Shown here piece after piece: positions 24,487-34,612 of a stretch of DNA of 64,000 nucleotides; position 1 is the first letter of the stretch; each line of letters begins with the position of its first letter. A program made the translations under genes and the position numbers. Source of the stretch: Gammaproteobacteria bacterium (GTDB taxonomy: Bacteria; Pseudomonadota; Gammaproteobacteria; Xanthomonadales; Wenzhouxiangellaceae); assembly GCA_021772975.1 (NCBI GenBank), contig JAJFKY010000011.1, positions 186,001 to 250,000 of the forward strand, read 5' to 3'. The notes beneath the pieces are model-generated. The model was not told the origin of the DNA. It saw only the letters and a program-made list of their open reading frames with translations, and searched no databases.

Positions 24487-25227
24487 TTACTGCTCGGCAA
24501 AGCGTTGTAACAGACTCTGCACTTGCTGCGACCCCGCTTTTACATTATCCATAATTTCCGTGATGCTGAGCTCGCTGTCAGCAATACCGGCTGCTAAGTT
24601 ACTCACCAGGCAAACACTGGCAAACGCCATGTTTTTCTCTCTGGCAAGACTGGCTTCGGGCATACCGGTCATGCCGATCACATCCCCGCCATCGCGTTTA
24701 ATCCGCTGCACTTCCGCGGCGGTTTCCAGGCGCGGTCCCTGGGTAGCCGCATAACAGCCGCCATCCGACAGTTTAAGGCCGGAAACCTCGCCCGCCCGGA
24801 GTAATGCCTGCCGCAAAACACCGGTATACGGATGGGTAAAATCGATATGTTCATTGGGCTGCTCGGCGCGATCAATCAGATCAAAAAATGTATGCGCCCT
24901 GCCCCAGGTATAGTCGATAATCTGATCAGGTACGATCAGGCTGCCGGAAGGCCATTCCGGGCGAATACTGCCGACCACGTTAACCGCAATAATTTCTCCG
25001 ACACCCAGTGAGTGCAAAGCCTCAATATTAGCGCGATAGTTAACTGCATGCGGCGCCAGCTGATGCGGGTTGCCGTGGCGAGGCAGATAAAAAACCTGAC
25101 AGTTGCCCAGCCTCACTTCAGTAATAGGTGCTGATGGGCTCCCATAGACAGTGCTCAGCTGGTGCTGCTGATACCCTTCCAGCCAGTCAGCGAAGCCGGT
25201 GCCCGCGATTAATCCCAGTTTTCGCAT
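24487..25227 (-). CDS. MTAP/MTIP-type purine nucleoside phosphorylase (S-methyl-5'-thioinosine phosphorylase-like)
   Basis: LPRHGNPHQLAPHAVNYRANIEALHSLGV, GCYAATQGPRLETAAE; abuts a phosphoribosyltransferase gene. Confidence 0.85.
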   Translation of the reverse strand: MRKLGLIAGTGFADWLEGYQQHQLSTVYGSPSAPITEVRLGNCQVFYLPRHGNPHQLAPHAVNYRANIEALHSLGVGEIIAVNVVGSIRPEWPSGSLIVPDQIIDYTWGRAHTFFDLIDRAEQPNEHIDFTHPYTGVLRQALLRAGEVSGLKLSDGGCYAATQGPRLETAAEVQRIKRDGGDVIGMTGMPEASLAREKNMAFASVCLVSNLAAGIADSELSITEIMDNVKAGSQQVQSLLQRFAEQ

Positions 25228-25808
25228 CAGGCTGGTCTGGTTGCCGGCCGATAGGCTCGGATTTCCGGCAAATGCCGCCAGTGCTCGTAGATGTCCATGC
25301 CGCAGCCAAACACATACTCATCCGGCACATCCAGGCCGGGATAATCCAGCCAGTCGCGCGCCAGGCCGCGGGCGTGTTGCTTGCGCACCAGTGCAGCTGT
25401 AACCACCTGGCTGGCGCCGTGCGCCAGGCACCACTGGCTCATGGCTGCCAGCGTGTGGCCTTCGTCGAAGATATCGTCGATGATCAATACAGTTTGCCGG
25501 TTCATGTCGATAGCCGGTTGGTGCTGCCATTCCAGCTGATGTCCGGTGGTGCCGCTGCGGTAACGGGTGGCATGCGCATAATCCAGCAACACCGGCAATT
25601 GCAGCCGCTGCAATAACCACGCCGCCGGTATCAATCCACCGCGCATGATGGTAATGGCCAGCAGTGTTCTGCCTTTCAGCCTGGGCGTCAGGTCGATACC
25701 GATACGGACCGCCCAGCGGTCAACCGCCTGACTGACCGCCTCGGCGCTGCGGATAACTTCGCTGTCGGATAACAACTGCTGTGGATTAGGTGAAATCGTT
25801 TCGGACAT
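25227..25808 (-). CDS. Hypoxanthine-guanine phosphoribosyltransferase
   Basis: PRTase motif VLIIDDIFDEGHTLAAM; FGCGMDIYEHWRHLPEIRAY. Confidence 0.85.
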   Translation of the reverse strand: MSETISPNPQQLLSDSEVIRSAEAVSQAVDRWAVRIGIDLTPRLKGRTLLAITIMRGGLIPAAWLLQRLQLPVLLDYAHATRYRSGTTGHQLEWQHQPAIDMNRQTVLIIDDIFDEGHTLAAMSQWCLAHGASQVVTAALVRKQHARGLARDWLDYPGLDVPDEYVFGCGMDIYEHWRHLPEIRAYRPATRPA

Positions 25809-25920
25809 GACATACGGTCAGCACAACGGCCCGCAATCATACCTTATTCCACCCACCGGCAGCATGGCCGATCGGCGGCTAGACCGCCTGCATAACAACC
25901 CCTGCGGTACCAGGCGTGCC

Positions 25921-27573
25921 TCAATGGCCTTTGGCGGCAACCTGGTATTCGAACTGGTTATTGTTCTGATTAAATACCAACTCGTGAATATCCCATTTAT
26001 TATCCTTGCCGCCGGGTGCTTCCAGCTTTTGCGCCAGAATGGCCTTGTTGCCATCGGTACGCAGGGTGATCATGCCGTAAACCGCGACATTGCTGTCTTT
26101 CTTTTCCTGCATCTGCTTTTCCAGCTGTTTCTTGCGGCTCTCGCTGGTGGCCTCGGCGATGCGCTTTTCATAGGCTTTGAGCTGCTCGAAATACTTGAAA
26201 ATATGGGTAAACTCATTGGTACTGCGAGCCAGTTCAGTACTGAACAGCAATGGTCTGATGCCCCGGCCATACTTGCCAAACGAACCCAGTGCATCCGGCC
26301 GGGGATGTGCATAGCTTTCATTATCCCCGCTGGAAATAACCGTCACGGTACTGTTCAGAGCCATCAGGAAACTTTCTGAAAAGTGATGACTGCCGTGGTG
26401 ACAGGCTTTGGTGATGTCGGCCTGAAATACTCCGCGGGCACGGGTAATAATCGCCTGCAGGCTGGCTTCGGCCTCGGCCAGCTGCTGCTTTTGCTCAGGG
26501 TTTATCTGGTTGCCCAGGGCATGCAGATGATGTACGGTTTTTTCCAGTTCCGAAACGCTCAATTCGGTCTGACAATAGTGTTGCAGCAAATAGTCTTCCG
26601 ACTGGGTATTCAGGTCACCGCCCAGCATCACTTTCAACTCACCGATCTGCAACTGCAGAATCACCGAATGACCGTTCTTGGTGACGCCTTCGTTGCCCAG
26701 CCGGTACAGACATTGGCGGGTGGTATTGTCATGACTGATGCTTTCGGTCACCGGACCCAGCACTTTGAAGCGGACCTCGCTGTCAGGTCCAAATCCGTCC
26801 AGGTAGCCACTGGCACTGCTGAGTGCGGTAAATTTAACCGCGGGATTATTTTTAACCGCTTTTTCCAGGGTCTGCAGGTAGTTCTTCCTGGTACCGCTGT
26901 GCCGCCTGATCAGTGCCTGCAGCTGGGTGTTGGAGCTGACCATATCCCATAGATAAGCCGTGCTGCGATCCTGCTTGACATAACCGCCCAGATCATCGCT
27001 GCTGTAATAATGCAGTCCAGGCAGTTTATCGCTGGCACTGATCGGTCGTTCTACCGCACCATTATGATAAATATTCTTGATTTTAACTTTGCGGCTGTCA
27101 AACAAATCCTGAAAACCATAGTAGTGATCCTTATCAGGATGTGAGATCACCACGTGATCGATTTCCATCGGCAGTTTGACCCGTGCGGTATCCGCGGTAA
27201 CGCCATCCACCCCTGCGACCTTGCGCCCCCTTAAGTTATATCGCCAGCTGAGAAATCGAAACATATTGTCGCCAATACCGGCATCAATCAGCACAATCTG
27301 GTCATCCGGCGTGACGATATGACAGCCATCACCCTGGCCGATATCCACAAAATTAACTTCCAGGATGCGCTGATCCGAAAAGGCGGATTTGGGCAGCCAG
27401 CCGGTATCACCACGGCAACGCACCTTGGCCCAGGCACCCTTCTGTTCACCCAGATACTTCAGCCAGTCGCCAAACAGCAGATGGTTCCTGGCAGCGGATT
27501 TGTGGTTATTGGTGGTTCTCAGAACCACATCTGAATCAGAAATAAAATAGGATCTGTTGTTGACAAGTTCCAT
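25921..27573 (-). CDS. SH3-domain + ComEC/Rec2-like metallo-beta-lactamase-fold protein
   Basis: SH3-like N-terminus (WAKVRCRGDTGWLPKSAF), VDIGQGDGCHIVTPDDQIVLIDAG, SHPDKDHYYG, LGGDLN, KACHHGSHHFSESF, SSGDNESYAHPRPDAL; coiled-coil insertions. Confidence 0.8.
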   Translation of the reverse strand: MELVNNRSYFISDSDVVLRTTNNHKSAARNHLLFGDWLKYLGEQKGAWAKVRCRGDTGWLPKSAFSDQRILEVNFVDIGQGDGCHIVTPDDQIVLIDAGIGDNMFRFLSWRYNLRGRKVAGVDGVTADTARVKLPMEIDHVVISHPDKDHYYGFQDLFDSRKVKIKNIYHNGAVERPISASDKLPGLHYYSSDDLGGYVKQDRSTAYLWDMVSSNTQLQALIRRHSGTRKNYLQTLEKAVKNNPAVKFTALSSASGYLDGFGPDSEVRFKVLGPVTESISHDNTTRQCLYRLGNEGVTKNGHSVILQLQIGELKVMLGGDLNTQSEDYLLQHYCQTELSVSELEKTVHHLHALGNQINPEQKQQLAEAEASLQAIITRARGVFQADITKACHHGSHHFSESFLMALNSTVTVISSGDNESYAHPRPDALGSFGKYGRGIRPLLFSTELARSTNEFTHIFKYFEQLKAYEKRIAEATSESRKKQLEKQMQEKKDSNVAVYGMITLRTDGNKAILAQKLEAPGGKDNKWDIHELVFNQNNNQFEYQVAAKGH

Positions 27574-27658
27574 CCTGGGTTCCCTCTGTTTAGTTTGTCT
27601 GCTGTCGCCTATTGTTGTTTATTGTCGCCCGGCTTATGCCGCCTGCTGATGGCCAAAA

Positions 27659-28003
27659 CTAGGCCTGGGTCAGGCCAATCGGATTGCCCTCCGGATCATT
27701 GATCAAGGCAAATCGCAGCTCGCCATATTGCATGGGTGGAATTCTGACCGTTGCCCCGAGTGACTCCGCGGCCGCGAAACTGGCGTCGAGATCACTCACT
27801 TCGATATAAATGACCAGTTCAGGCTTACCTTCCGGTTCGTGCCGAATGCCCATGCTGGGGCCTTTTGCAGTGGCGATATCATGATAGGCAAAACCCGCCA
27901 TATCCCGTTGAGAAATTTTCCAGTCAAACAGTTCGCGGTAGAATTTTGCCAATTGCTCGCCGTTGGTACCGGCTATCTCGATATGTTTTACTTCGTTCAT
28001 CAA
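27659..28003 (-). CDS. VOC (glyoxalase/bleomycin resistance) family protein
   Basis: VKHIEIAGTNGEQLAKFYRELFDWKI...LINDPEGNPIGL. Confidence 0.85.
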   Translation of the reverse strand: MMNEVKHIEIAGTNGEQLAKFYRELFDWKISQRDMAGFAYHDIATAKGPSMGIRHEPEGKPELVIYIEVSDLDASFAAAESLGATVRIPPMQYGELRFALINDPEGNPIGLTQA

Positions 28004-28012
28004 TGCTCTCCT

Positions 28013-28765
28013 TCAATCATTTTCACAGGTTGCGAAGGCGCGTTTATCATAAACCGGTTTAATGTGGCCTGACGGATGGGAAAAATACTCCTTGACCGCG
28101 CCGGTGCTAGTATCCAATACCCTGACACTCCAACTCAACCGGCTATCCAGCAGGGTCAAAATATCCAGACTGAAATAACCCGACAACTGACAGGCATCGG
28201 TCATCCTGATCAATATCTTTTCATGCTGCGGATACTGACCTGTTTCAAATTCGGCCATCTGATTATCCGCTGCCTGCACCACGCCTCTGCCATCCGCCTG
28301 AGCATCGCGCCAGTGCAGCGAGACCGCAAAGCGCTCACCCAGCAGGCAGGCTGAAAAACTGTCACTGACACAGCGATGGTCACCTTGCGGCTGTGTCTGG
28401 GGCAAGGTGCTGAAGGTAGTCTCCTGGCTCCAGCGCCCACGGCCAGCACTGTTAAGCGCCCTGACTCGGAAGATATGGTTACTGTCCGGGGACAGCCCCC
28501 GGACTACGCAGACAACACCGGTCTGCTGACGGCACTCACCGGTCCAGCTGCCCATCTCAGCATGCCGCTGTACGGTGTAACCGGTAATCGGATTGCCATT
28601 ATCCGATGCCGGAGGCATCCAGTAGAATGCCAGCGTGTCGGCGGTCCGCCACAGCAGATACGGTATGCCGGCGGCCAATGGTTTACCGGTTGCTGATGAG
28701 CTTGCCCAGGCGGTGCTGGTGTAGAGCAGAATTCCCCATACGCAAGCCAAGCTTGATATTTTCAT
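28013..28765 (-). CDS. Secreted fibronectin type III domain protein
   Basis: Signal peptide; FN3 segment AFYWMPPASDNGNPITGYTVQRHAE...HIFRVRALNSAGRGRWS. Confidence 0.78.
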   Translation of the reverse strand: MKISSLACVWGILLYTSTAWASSSATGKPLAAGIPYLLWRTADTLAFYWMPPASDNGNPITGYTVQRHAEMGSWTGECRQQTGVVCVVRGLSPDSNHIFRVRALNSAGRGRWSQETTFSTLPQTQPQGDHRCVSDSFSACLLGERFAVSLHWRDAQADGRGVVQAADNQMAEFETGQYPQHEKILIRMTDACQLSGYFSLDILTLLDSRLSWSVRVLDTSTGAVKEYFSHPSGHIKPVYDKRAFATCEND

Positions 28766-28922
28766 GCACTATAACTGATATTTTTATTATGCCATCAGCA
28801 TAACATGGCAACCGCCGGACAACTGTAAGCTTCAGTGGTTTGTCATTGTAGGAAATTTACCCGATCGACAGGCAGTCCGGCTCAGCATCGCCCCGTCATG
28901 CTCGCTTTACGACTGGCCGCTA

Positions 28923-29360
28923 TCAGCTGATCCAGTGTCTGCATCTGGCCATGCGTGCCAGCCAGACCAGCACGACAGCAACGACAATCACCATAACCGG
29001 CATCACCACCGCACCGGGACCATAGACTTCATAGGATTTGCTGATAAAGAAGGCATGCGCCATTTGTACCAGCACCCCCAGCAGCGAAAGCACCAGCAAC
29101 CACAGCGCCCAGCCTTGTCTGAACAACAGCGCCAGACAACCCAGTGCGCCACCAAATACCGCCAGCGCAAAAGCCGCCGTAGCCCAGGCCGGATTGCTTT
29201 CGAATAACTGCCGTTCGGCTGCCGGCATAGCCGCCAGCATTTCCGGTGTGGTGCTCACCTGAGCGAAATAAGCCATTACTCCCAGCGCATTCCAGATCAG
29301 ACAGACCACGACCAGTATCCAAAACCATACCGGTACTTTTACCGCGGATTGTTCGGACAT
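28923..29360 (-). CDS. Small 4-TM membrane protein of unknown function
   Basis: 145 aa with four hydrophobic segments. Confidence 0.7.
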   Translation of the reverse strand: MSEQSAVKVPVWFWILVVVCLIWNALGVMAYFAQVSTTPEMLAAMPAAERQLFESNPAWATAAFALAVFGGALGCLALLFRQGWALWLLVLSLLGVLVQMAHAFFISKSYEVYGPGAVVMPVMVIVVAVVLVWLARMARCRHWIS

Positions 29361-29445
29361 ACTGTGCTCCCATTAGGTATTGGTATTGTGCGCACCGGTT
29401 GACCAGCGCGGCTGCGCCCCTCAAACCAGACGTCACCTCAGCAGT

Positions 29446-29898
29446 TTACTGTAAGTGAAGCTTCAAACCGGCATGGCTGTGGACAAACCCGAGGCTGGCA
29501 TAAAAGCGCAGTGCCCGGGGGCGCTGCTTATCGGTGCTCAGCTGAACCAGTCGGCAGCCACGCTCGCGGGCATGCTCGATAGCCCAGGCAAACAGCTGCC
29601 GGCCTATGCCCTGACCGCGCAATGCCGCGGCCACCCGCACACCTTCAATCAAGGCACGGCTGCGGCCCTGATAGGTCATGGATGGGATGATGGTCAGCTG
29701 CAGCACACCGGCAAGGGCCTGTTCGACCTCAGCCACCAGCAGTCGATTGTCGGGGCTGTTCTGAATCGCCATGAAAGCATCTTGATAGCACTGCGGCAAG
29801 GGCAACGTGTAGTGCTCGCGTTGTTGCCCCAACGGATCATCGGCCAGCATCCGCACGATCTCCGGCAGGTCGGCTATCGCGGCATCGCGAATCAGCAT
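29446..29898 (-). CDS. GNAT-family N-acetyltransferase
   Basis: LIEGVRVAAALRGQGIGRQLFAWAIEHARERGCRLVQLSTDKQRPRALRFYASLGF. Confidence 0.88.
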   Translation of the reverse strand: MLIRDAAIADLPEIVRMLADDPLGQQREHYTLPLPQCYQDAFMAIQNSPDNRLLVAEVEQALAGVLQLTIIPSMTYQGRSRALIEGVRVAAALRGQGIGRQLFAWAIEHARERGCRLVQLSTDKQRPRALRFYASLGFVHSHAGLKLHLQ

Positions 29899-29907
29899 AG
29901 GCTCAGC

Positions 29908-30282
29908 TCAGTCGGCATGGTTGGCGCAGTCGATACACAACGGGGCGGCCGGATCAACCGCCAGCCGTTTGGGATTAATGGCTTCACCACATCTCCGGCA
30001 CTCACCATATTCACCATCGGCAATACGTTGCAATGCGGCCTGAATTCGACGGATTTCCAATGCCCGCCGCCGGTTTGATTCAATTGACATGGCCTGGGCC
30101 TGCATGGCGTCCATTCTGGACAGGCGCCCGACCCGGGTTTGATCCAGTTCAACCACCTGGGCCGATTCTCTGCTGACAGCATCCAGCTCGGTCAGCTCGG
30201 CCAGCAGGTTTTCCAGGCGCGCGCGCAACTCAGCCCATCGCTCAGACATCAGCAGCCCGGTACTCAGGTTGGCGGTGGTCAT
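29908..30282 (-). CDS. TraR/DksA-type C4 zinc-finger protein
   Basis: GEYGECRRCGEAINPKRLAVDPAAPLCIDCANH; start may be MSERWAEL at 30249. Confidence 0.85.
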   Translation of the reverse strand: MTTANLSTGLLMSERWAELRARLENLLAELTELDAVSRESAQVVELDQTRVGRLSRMDAMQAQAMSIESNRRRALEIRRIQAALQRIADGEYGECRRCGEAINPKRLAVDPAAPLCIDCANHAD

Positions 30283-30428
30283 AATGGATTACTGCAGGCA
30301 TGCCGAATATGTTAGCAGTAAGTTCAGATCGCCGCCCCAGCGGCGGTCGTGGAGCTGTTGGGATGTCCATGAGTCTTTGCTCAGCATGTATTATGGTGCT
30401 CGATTGAATCCACTGAATACGCCAACCG

Positions 30429-31814
30429 ATGCCTGCCAGAACCCCATCCGCGGATACCATGAAGACCATCACCGGCCCTGCCCTTGCCGCGACCACGCTT
30501 ATCGCAGGGCTTGTCTATGGCTGGGAGCCGGCCATCACCTGGTGCATTGCCATCGCGCTGTGGTGCACCAGCTGGTGGATTCTGGAGGCCGTGCCGATCG
30601 CCGTCACCTCGATGCTGCCACTGGCGGTATTTCCACTGGTCGGGGTATTGACTCCCGAACAGGTCGCGCAGGCTTATGGACACCCACTGATTTTATTGCT
30701 GATGGGCGCGTTTATCCTGGCCCAGGCGCTGGAAGCCAGCGGCGCGCACAAACGCGTCGCCCTGGGCATGGTCAATCTGTTTGGCGGACACAGCCCGAGA
30801 CGCCTGCTGATGGGCTTTATGGCGGCCGCCGCCTTGCTGTCAATGTGGATTTCCAATACCGCCACCACATTAATGCTGTTGCCGGTGATTCTGGCGGTAT
30901 TGGACAGCTGCGCTGACAAACGCATTGCAGTGCCGTTGTTGCTGGGCACCGCTTATGCAGCCAGTGTTGGTGGCCTGGGAACACCCATTGGCACGCCGCC
31001 GAATCTGATCTTTATGAGCGTATATGCTGAAACCACCGGCAGTGAGCCAGGCTTTGCCGAATGGATGAGCTGGGGATTGCCGGTGGTGCTGGTGATGGTG
31101 CCGATCATGATGCTGTGGCTGACCCGCAACCTGGGCACCCAGCTGGAAGTTAATCTGCCCCAGGTTGGACACTGGCGGGTTGAGGAAAAACGCGTGTTTA
31201 CGGTGTTTGCCATCACCGCGCTGGCCTGGATGACACGCAAGGAACCGTTTGGTGGCTGGAGCGAATGGCTGGCTTTGCCGCAGGCCAATGATGCCTCGGT
31301 GGCGATGCTGGCGGTAGTGGTGCTGTTTTTAATTCCCAACGGCCGTGACGGACGTTTACTGACCTGGGAGCAGGCAGCACGGATTCCCTGGGGGGTGCTG
31401 ATCCTGTTCGGTGGCGGTATTGCGCTGGCCAGCGGTTTTACTGAAAGCGGTTTGACCGCCATGATCGGCAACGCGCTGCAGGGGCTGGCCGGCTGGCATC
31501 CCTGGCTGCTGGCGCTGGGTTTATGTCTGACAGTGACTTTTTTAACGGAAATCACCAGCAACACCGCGACCACCGCACTGCTGATGCCGATTCTGGCGGC
31601 GGCCGGCATCGGCGCCGGGCTGGACCCCAAAATATTGATGGTACCCGCAGTGCTGAGCGCTTCCTGCGCCTTTATGCTGCCGGTTGCGACCGGCCCTAAT
31701 GCCGTGGTCTATAGCAGTGGGCGCATCAGCGTGGCGCAGATGGCCCGCGAAGGCTTTGCCTTGAATATTATCGGTGCGGTGGTGGTCAGCAGCCTGGTTT
31801 ATCTATTACTCTGA
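30429..31814 (+). CDS. SLC13/DASS-family sodium-coupled anion transporter
   Basis: WWILEAVPIAVTSMLPLAVFPL, GTAYAASVGGLGTPIGTPPNLI, TEITSNTATTALLMPI. Confidence 0.9.
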   Translation: MPARTPSADTMKTITGPALAATTLIAGLVYGWEPAITWCIAIALWCTSWWILEAVPIAVTSMLPLAVFPLVGVLTPEQVAQAYGHPLILLLMGAFILAQALEASGAHKRVALGMVNLFGGHSPRRLLMGFMAAAALLSMWISNTATTLMLLPVILAVLDSCADKRIAVPLLLGTAYAASVGGLGTPIGTPPNLIFMSVYAETTGSEPGFAEWMSWGLPVVLVMVPIMMLWLTRNLGTQLEVNLPQVGHWRVEEKRVFTVFAITALAWMTRKEPFGGWSEWLALPQANDASVAMLAVVVLFLIPNGRDGRLLTWEQAARIPWGVLILFGGGIALASGFTESGLTAMIGNALQGLAGWHPWLLALGLCLTVTFLTEITSNTATTALLMPILAAAGIGAGLDPKILMVPAVLSASCAFMLPVATGPNAVVYSSGRISVAQMAREGFALNIIGAVVVSSLVYLLL

Positions 31815-31916
31815 GCGTTGCCGGATAACCGGCTAAGAATAAAATATCCCCGATAGTGAGCCACTATTGATTGCTTGCGCTGGTCGAATCCTGGTCCGGT
31901 GCTTACGGAGAATAAG

Positions 31917-33800
31917 ATGTTTGAATCTCAACCAATTGCCCGCACGCTGATGCTGACATTGAGCTGTGTTAGTTTGCTGGCCTGTACCGCCACCGAGGAT
32001 CCGACCGCGATAACCTCGGCAGCGGCACCCGCATCCGGCAACAGCCAGCCCGCCACTAACAGCACAACTCAGGATGCGCAGATCAATGCCTATTTTGCCG
32101 ATATCTTTAACCGCGAGCTCGCGCAGGACCCGAATTTTCAAACCAGCCTGGGCATTAAAACCGAGCGGCAAAGTGAATGGAGTGACAGCTCGGATGCCTA
32201 TGCCGCCAGGCAACTGCTGGAAAGCCAGACCGACCTTGCCGATCTACAACGGAACTTTGCCTACCAAAGCCTCAGCGACGATGCCAGACTCAGCTATGAT
32301 CTGTTCGTCTACAATATTGAAAGCCGACTGCGCAATGCCGGATTTCGGCGCCATTTTTATGTAGTTGACCAGTTTAACGGGCAGTTCGCAGCCCCGCTGA
32401 CACTGCTGCAGAACGAACATACCATCACCAGCACCCAGGATGCCGAAGACTATATCGCCAGATTAAACGGTATCGAAGCGCTGCTGGCGGATATGGTAAC
32501 CCGTCTGCGGGACCGGGCCGAATTCGGGGTGATACCGCCGGCCTTTGCGTTTCCGGCCATGCTGACTGATATTGGTAAGGTCATCTCGGGAAAACCCATT
32601 GACGATTCAGCCAGTGATCACCCGCTGTATGCCGACTTCAAACAAAAAGTGGCCGGCCTGGAAATACCGGCAACTGAAAAAGACCGCTTGATCAGCGCTG
32701 CTGCGCGGGCCATTCAGGGCCCTTTTCAACGTGGCTATACGGCGCTGCTCAACGAGGTCAAACGCCAGCAGCCCCTACAGGACAAAAACCAGGGAGTATG
32801 GGCACTGCCCGATGGCGCAGCGTTTTATAACAACAGAATCCGCTCACACACCACGCTTGAGTTGAGCGCACAAGACATTCATCAGCTGGGTCTGGATGAC
32901 GTCGCCCGCATCCATACGCTGATGCAGGCCATCATGCGTGAGGTCGGCTTCAGCGGCAGTCTGCAGGATTTTTTTGCGTTTGTGCGCACCGACCCGGATA
33001 ACTTTTATCCCGACAGCGATGCCGGCCGTGAGCAGTTCCTGGCGGATGCACGCCAGCAGACCGCGGAAATTTTCGCGGTTGCCGGTGATTATTTCCATCA
33101 GTTGCCCAAAGCCGAACTGGAGGTGCGCAGAGTAGAGCCCTGGCGGGAGAACTCAACCAGCATCGCTTTTTATAACCGACCTTCCGAAGATGGCTCCCGA
33201 CCCGGTATTTACTATGCCAATCTGGCCGATATGCAGGGTGTCCAGAAATACGTGTTTACCGCCATCACTTACCATGAAGGCGTACCCGGGCACCACTTTC
33301 AGATAGCGCTGGCTCAGGAACTGGAAGGCCTGCCGCGATTCCGTAAATTCAACGGCTACAATGCCTTTGCCGAAGGTTGGGCGCTGTACGCGGAAAAGCT
33401 GGCGCGTGAAATGGGCTTCTACCAGGACCCGATGCATAATTTTGGCCGCCTGCAGGATGAAATCTGGCGCTCGGTCCGATTGGTCACCGACACCGGCATT
33501 CATGCCATGCAATGGACCCGCCAGCAGGCGATTGATTACTTCCTGCACAACACACCAATTTCGGAGCAGGACATCGTTACCGAAGTGGAGCGCTACTTTG
33601 TCAATCCAGGCCAGGCACTGGGTTATAAGATGGGCATGATCAAAATTCTTGAGCTGCGTGCACAGGCACAACAGGCGCTGGGAGAAAAATTCGATATCCG
33701 TGATTTTCATGACGCGGTCATTGGCGCAGGCTCTTTGCCTTTGCCCATTCTGGAGCGCAGAGTTAACGGCTATATAGAACAGCAGCTCAATTCATCCTGA
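31917..33800 (+). CDS. DUF885-family lipoprotein (putative metallopeptidase-like)
   Basis: Lipobox LLAC; AITYHEGVPGHHFQIALAQEL, EGWALYAEKLAREMG, VERYFVNPGQALGYKMGM. Confidence 0.9.
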   Translation: MFESQPIARTLMLTLSCVSLLACTATEDPTAITSAAAPASGNSQPATNSTTQDAQINAYFADIFNRELAQDPNFQTSLGIKTERQSEWSDSSDAYAARQLLESQTDLADLQRNFAYQSLSDDARLSYDLFVYNIESRLRNAGFRRHFYVVDQFNGQFAAPLTLLQNEHTITSTQDAEDYIARLNGIEALLADMVTRLRDRAEFGVIPPAFAFPAMLTDIGKVISGKPIDDSASDHPLYADFKQKVAGLEIPATEKDRLISAAARAIQGPFQRGYTALLNEVKRQQPLQDKNQGVWALPDGAAFYNNRIRSHTTLELSAQDIHQLGLDDVARIHTLMQAIMREVGFSGSLQDFFAFVRTDPDNFYPDSDAGREQFLADARQQTAEIFAVAGDYFHQLPKAELEVRRVEPWRENSTSIAFYNRPSEDGSRPGIYYANLADMQGVQKYVFTAITYHEGVPGHHFQIALAQELEGLPRFRKFNGYNAFAEGWALYAEKLAREMGFYQDPMHNFGRLQDEIWRSVRLVTDTGIHAMQWTRQQAIDYFLHNTPISEQDIVTEVERYFVNPGQALGYKMGMIKILELRAQAQQALGEKFDIRDFHDAVIGAGSLPLPILERRVNGYIEQQLNSS

Positions 33801-33846
33801 CTATTCGCCTTAGCCATAAGCAACAATCCACATTGTTGACCTGAGC

Positions 33847-33868
33847 GCGGATGGTTATAACCATCCGC
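33847..33868. terminator. Perfect 22-bp palindrome between convergent genes, candidate bidirectional terminator
   Basis: gcggatggttataaccatccgc. Confidence 0.5.
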
Positions 33869-33876
33869 CGATTTAA

Positions 33877-34563
33877 TCAGCGTTTATTGCGTCCGGATAA
33901 AAACAGCCTGGGATTGCTGGCGACAAACTGAGCTATCCAGCGCTCCATAAAAGATCCGTATTCACGCCGCAGATACCACCAGCCCAGAATGCTGATCAGC
34001 AATGCACCCAGGCTATCAAGCAGCAGATCCCACATCGTATCAGTCAAGCCGGATGGGTCATCGAACATGGGTTTCTGCATATTAGTACCTAGCCATTGGT
34101 CCGCGCCAAATTCCAGTAACTCCCACAGCGCACCGGCTGCAACCGCAAACAAAAAAGCAAATAGCGCCACAAACTGCGGCCGCAGATACACTTCGATGCG
34201 CTCGCTTTCATTCAGCATGTAAACCAGCAGGAAGCCCAGTACGCCCAGCAGCAGGCCGGAGGTACCATGCAGGGCAATATCCCACCACCACACCCGCTGG
34301 TAAAAACTCTGCACTTCGCCTAAGAACAGCGAAGCGAAAATGAACAGGATAATCAAGACATGAAATTCCATTGGGATTCTTACCGGCAGACGGTCGCGAA
34401 AAATGAATGGAATCGAGATAATCGCCATAATGGACCCTACCAGAACCGCGGTCAGCCACTGTTGCATAACCAACGCGCCGATCATTTCCACCGCCATCAC
34501 GATCAGCAGCACCAGTACCGTGCCCCGGTTAATACGTGCGGATAAGCTATCGTTAGCTGGCAT
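33877..34563 (-). CDS. DUF2238-like integral membrane protein
   Basis: Multi-TM, WWWDIALHGTSGLLLGVLGFLLVYMLN...AAGALWELLEFGADQWLGTNMQ...DTMWDLLLDSLGALL. Confidence 0.75.
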   Translation of the reverse strand: MPANDSLSARINRGTVLVLLIVMAVEMIGALVMQQWLTAVLVGSIMAIISIPFIFRDRLPVRIPMEFHVLIILFIFASLFLGEVQSFYQRVWWWDIALHGTSGLLLGVLGFLLVYMLNESERIEVYLRPQFVALFAFLFAVAAGALWELLEFGADQWLGTNMQKPMFDDPSGLTDTMWDLLLDSLGALLISILGWWYLRREYGSFMERWIAQFVASNPRLFLSGRNKR

Positions 34564-34612
34564 GCTGAAATTCCTTGTTACGTGCTGATCTGACTGGCCA
34601 TTTGCTGACTGA

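Noticed and set aside
30953-31630. Minus-strand 225-aa ORF opposite the DASS transporter
   Set aside because: Antisense to a conserved membrane transporter; Ser/Pro-rich shadow translation.
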